DNA of 44,048 nt from an uncultured Acetatifactor sp. (lineage in GTDB: Bacteria > Bacillota > Clostridia > Lachnospirales > Lachnospiraceae). Positions 41,933 through 44,048 of this stretch are shown here, in pieces (position 1 is the first letter of the stretch; every line of letters begins with the position of its first letter). The notes below the pieces were generated by a model. That model ran no database searches. It was not told where the DNA came from and was given only the letters and a program-made list of their open reading frames with translations. A program made the position numbers and the translations under genes. The stretch lies in the NCBI GenBank assembly GCA_947625255.1, contig CANQNT010000029.1, positions 1-44,048 on the forward strand, read 5' to 3'.

Positions 41933-42064
41933 ATGATAAAAGTAGACGGTCTTGAGCCGACAAAGGACTTTAAAGAGTATATTGAAAAAGAAAAGCGTGG
42001 AGAAGTTACCATGGAGGGTATTAAGCGGTATCTTGACAAGAAATATAAAATAAAAGAGGGGTAA
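41933..42064 (+). CDS. Small antitoxin-like protein upstream of fic
   Basis: A 43-residue acidic/basic helical protein: MIKVDGLEPTKDFKEYIEKE, then KRGEVTMEGIKRYLDKKYKI. Its place five bases before a Fic gene and its form (one or two helices with a GEVTMEGIKRYL stretch) suggest a VbhA-type Fic antitoxin. The inhibitory (S/T)xxxE(G/N) motif is not evident, so this is by context. No strong ribosome site precedes the ATG. The ORF is intact although the neighbouring toxin is broken. Confidence 0.5.
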   Translation: MIKVDGLEPTKDFKEYIEKEKRGEVTMEGIKRYLDKKYKIKEG

Positions 42065-42068
42065 GAGG

Positions 42069-42710
42069 ATGCAGGATATCTATCTGTATGAGGATTGTGA
42101 TGTCCTGTAGAATCTGTTGGACATTCGTGAAAAGAATCTTCTGGATGAAGCAGAAGCAGATTATGTAACTTATTGGCTGAAAGAAATAGCGATAAAGCCT
42201 TTATATGGTACCTATGATTATGCCCATCTTCTTCAAATGCGCCATTATATCTTTCAGGATATATTTGAATGGGCCGGTCAGCAGCGTAAGCTGAATATTT
42301 ACAAAGAAGAACCGGTATTAGGAGGGTTGTCCGTTGCTTATTCTGATGTGTTGGATATCCGAAAAGATGCAGAGTATGCGCTGAGGGAAATGAGAGAAAA
42401 GCACGAGAATAACATGAACATACATGAGGCGGCTTTGCAGTTTTCGGATTCGCTGGCAAAACTCTGGAAAGTGCATCCATTCAGGGAGGGGGGCATGAGA
42501 ACGACGATTACCTTCTGCTTCCAGTTCGCGGATGAGATTGATTTAAATCCAAACCGCGAATTATTCGAACAGAATGCGCAATATGTCAGGACCACATTGG
42601 TCGCCTATAATGCAGTATTTGATGATATGGGAGCTATATCAAAGCCGGAATATCTGATAAAAATTGTAGAAGATGCTCTGACAGGCAGCAGGAGCAAAGG
42701 ACAGAACTAA
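42069..42710 (+). pseudogene. Fic-domain protein with nonsense codon and altered active site
   Basis: Starts at ATG 42069 (MQDIYLYEDCDVL), then codon 14 is TAG (42108-42110). The frame then stays open through NLLDIREKNLLDEAEADYVT, PLYGTYDYAHLLQMRHYIFQ, DIFEWAGQQRKLNIYKEEP and on to 42710. The Fic motif at codon 136 reads HPFREGGMRTT where family members of this group have HPFREGNTRTT, so the Asn of HPFx(E/D)GN is also lost. Fic enzymes AMPylate target proteins; this copy should be dead both by truncation and by active-site change. Internal initiation downstream is possible, but the domain would still lack the conserved Asn. It pairs with the antitoxin-like ORF. Confidence 0.75.
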
Positions 42711-42736
42711 AAATCGGCGTTTAGCAAGGGGATAAT

Positions 42737-43387
42737 ATGAAACTTGAGAAAATGGATGCTTTTTTCACCGTCCGGTTGAACGGATATGACGAGCATATGA
42801 TGACGGAAATTGAAGGCGCAGAGGAATTTTATCCCTATACAGCAGCCTTATTGCCGTTGGAACATAATGTAAATGTTCTTGATTTGGGCTGTGGCACAGG
42901 GCTTGAACTTGAATACTACTTTACCCTAAACGGTGAAGCCTCAGTGGTGGGGATTGATTTGTCAGCCGATATGCTGGCAGCCCTGAAGCGGAAATTTGCA
43001 GACCGTAAGATCAAGCTGATTTGCGGTTCTTATTTCGATGTCCCTTTTGAAGCAAACTGCTTTGACGCCGCCGTGTCAATCGAATCGCTCCATCACTTCA
43101 CCGCCGCACAAAAGCTGAAACTGTATAAGAAGCTAAATACTGCACTGACCGACAATGGATATTTCGTTCTGACAGATTATTTCGCAGAGTCGGAAGAAGC
43201 AGAGCTTTTTTACTTTTCTGAATTGGAAAGGTTGAAAAGCGAGCAGGGACTTGAACCAAATGCGTTTTATCACTATGACACGCCACTGACAGTGGAGCAT
43301 GAAATTGAGGTTCTAAAGAAAGCAGGCTTTTCAGATGTGCGAATTATGCGAAGCTGGAAAGCTACCTACACCATATTTGCACGCTGA
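42737..43387 (+). CDS. Class I SAM-dependent methyltransferase
   Basis: A 216-residue protein. VNVLDLGCGTGLELEYYF is motif I (SAM binding), VVGIDLSADMLAALKRKF motif II, and FDAAVSIESLHHF motif IV, followed by ALTDNGYFVLTDYFAESEEA. The Rossmann core is complete. It resembles small-molecule or unassigned Methyltransf_25/11-type enzymes; the substrate is unknown. Start at 42737 with AAGGGG nearby. It is the only intact enzyme gene of the right-hand accessory region and is 26 bp after the fic relic. Its codon use looks like that of the region to its left. Confidence 0.85.
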   Translation: MKLEKMDAFFTVRLNGYDEHMMTEIEGAEEFYPYTAALLPLEHNVNVLDLGCGTGLELEYYFTLNGEASVVGIDLSADMLAALKRKFADRKIKLICGSYFDVPFEANCFDAAVSIESLHHFTAAQKLKLYKKLNTALTDNGYFVLTDYFAESEEAELFYFSELERLKSEQGLEPNAFYHYDTPLTVEHEIEVLKKAGFSDVRIMRSWKATYTIFAR

Positions 43388-43471
43388 CAACTTCCTGTTT
43401 GTCTACTTATATCTCCAACTTTTCCCATTTTTCAAGGCTTGCGGTATGCGAAACCATGAAATATATATCCC

Positions 43472-43512
43472 TTTCCCTTGTTTTTGCCCTTATGGGCAGG
43501 TAACAAGGGAAA
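43472..43512. repeat. Inverted repeat between methyltransferase and integrase
   Basis: TTTCCCTTGTT (43472-43482) pairs with AACAAGGGAAA (43502-43512), with an inner GCCC/GGGC stem. No T-tract follows on either strand, so it is a poor terminator. It lies just beyond the integrase stop, where an element end or attachment site would be expected. Confidence 0.5.
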
Positions 43513-43534
43513 ATCTTTATTCAGTTGTCAGCAG

Positions 43535-44011
43535 TTAATCCATTCCCACTACCTTATCCATGATCCTTGCGGAACTGCGCTTGGCTTCCCTTGTGGCGTG
43601 GGCGTAGACATTCATCGTGGTACTCACATCAGAGTGTCCTAAAAGCTCTTGCACATCTTTCGGCTGCGCCCCGTTGGATAAGAGGTTGGTCGTGTAGGTG
43701 TGGCGCAGCGTGTGGAAGTGGAATCCCTCCAGTTCCGGCACTTTTTTTGCCGCTGTCCGGCAGGCTGATTCTACGGTGGCGGGAAGTTCAAGGCATCCGT
43801 CCTCCCTCAGACATACAAAGGCGATCTCCGTATAATCCTCCGGCGTTTCCTCTGCCATTCCAAGACAGTAATACTCATAATGCACCCTGTTTTTCTCCCG
43901 CACTTCCTTGTAGAAATTCCGGTGGTAGAGTGCGCCGTAACGGAAACGGTTTTTATTCTGCTCTTTCTTTGTGAATATTTCGCGTTGTGAGGGCCACCGC
44001 TACGCTTTTGA
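43535..44011 (-). pseudogene. int: Tyrosine integrase of a mobile element, C-terminal part
   Basis: The frame is open from a TAG at about 44012 down to the stop at 43535: FRYGALYHRNFYKEVREKNR, then the catalytic half with FHFHTLRHTYTTNLLSNGAQ (HxLRH), QELLGHSDVSTTMNVYAHAT (LLGHSD, tyrosine in VYAH). This is the C-terminal catalytic domain of Tn916-like/ICE integrases of gut clostridia; Arg I and the N-terminal domains are not present in frame. Because of the in-frame TAG upstream, the gene is truncated or frameshifted, unless the sequence beyond the window restores it. A GTG at 43903 could start a 122-residue fragment. It points to an integrated element at the right edge. Confidence 0.75.
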
Positions 44012-44048
44012 GATCCACCAGTACATACATGAGATCCACCCTTGACCA

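Noticed and set aside
1..44048. CRISPR arrays, tRNA or rRNA genes
   Set aside because: No regularly spaced repeats of CRISPR type and no recognisable RNA gene were seen; the 44-bp repeats are contiguous, without spacers.

Overview
The window reads as chromosome of a spore-forming Lachnospiraceae-type Clostridia. The reasons are a Spo0A DNA-binding-domain protein, a spoIIID remnant, a YuiD-type (divergent PAP2) protein, a DUF3048/YerB lipoprotein, a ClpX-like ATPase, an HtrA-like protease, an HrcA/CIRCE-type heat-shock site and an integrase of a type common in gut clostridial elements. Genus cannot be set from sequence alone.

Layout. (a) 1-3233 is debris: an unknown frameshifted fragment, a spoIIID relic, one intact polymerase-like membrane gene (535-1827, minus) and a decayed IS21 element (istA in several frames, istB cut short). 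(b) 3205-11119, minus strand, is a very AT-rich block of surface-polysaccharide genes: Wzx flippase, GT4, a GT39-like membrane enzyme, an unusual glycosyltransferase and two GT2 enzymes. (c) 11184-12793 holds a small complete tyrosine recombinase and a polyprenyl-phosphate GT2, preceded by a near-ideal sigma-A promoter at 12859-12887. (d) 13123-31308, minus strand, is a GC-richer polysaccharide operon: two membrane proteins, a GT2, a large priming phosphotransferase, a Wzz-like co-polymerase, GT2, an EpsG-like polymerase, further GT2/GT4 enzymes, a 4,6-dehydratase, a small priming transferase, a reductase/epimerase, GT2 and GT4. (e) 31441-31818 encodes a Spo0A C-terminal domain without a receiver, with two Spo0A-box-like sites around its promoter. 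(f) 31948-39965 is housekeeping-like: GtrB-like GT2, YuiD, YerB, ClpX-like, HtrA, an M56 relic and Hsp20 under CIRCE with a possible RNA thermometer. (g) 40200-44048 is accessory debris: Nudix/deaminase relic, small membrane-protein relic, antitoxin-like ORF with a broken Fic gene, a methyltransferase and the C-terminal part of an integrase.

How it fits together. The cluster looks like a Wzx/Wzy-type pathway: a sugar phosphate is loaded on undecaprenyl phosphate by one of two priming transferases, extended by about ten glycosyltransferases, flipped by Wzx, polymerised by EpsG-like and/or Wzy-like proteins and length-controlled by the Wzz-like protein. The AT-rich block looks like a swapped, strain-specific module joined to a GC-richer backbone. 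The join coincides with a recombinase gene and a palindrome of recombinase-core geometry. The most promising undescribed element is the combination of a receiver-less Spo0A regulator with 0A boxes in its own promoter, a 13-8-13 palindrome in the following operon leader, and a recombinase inside the operon. The regulatory links are inference.
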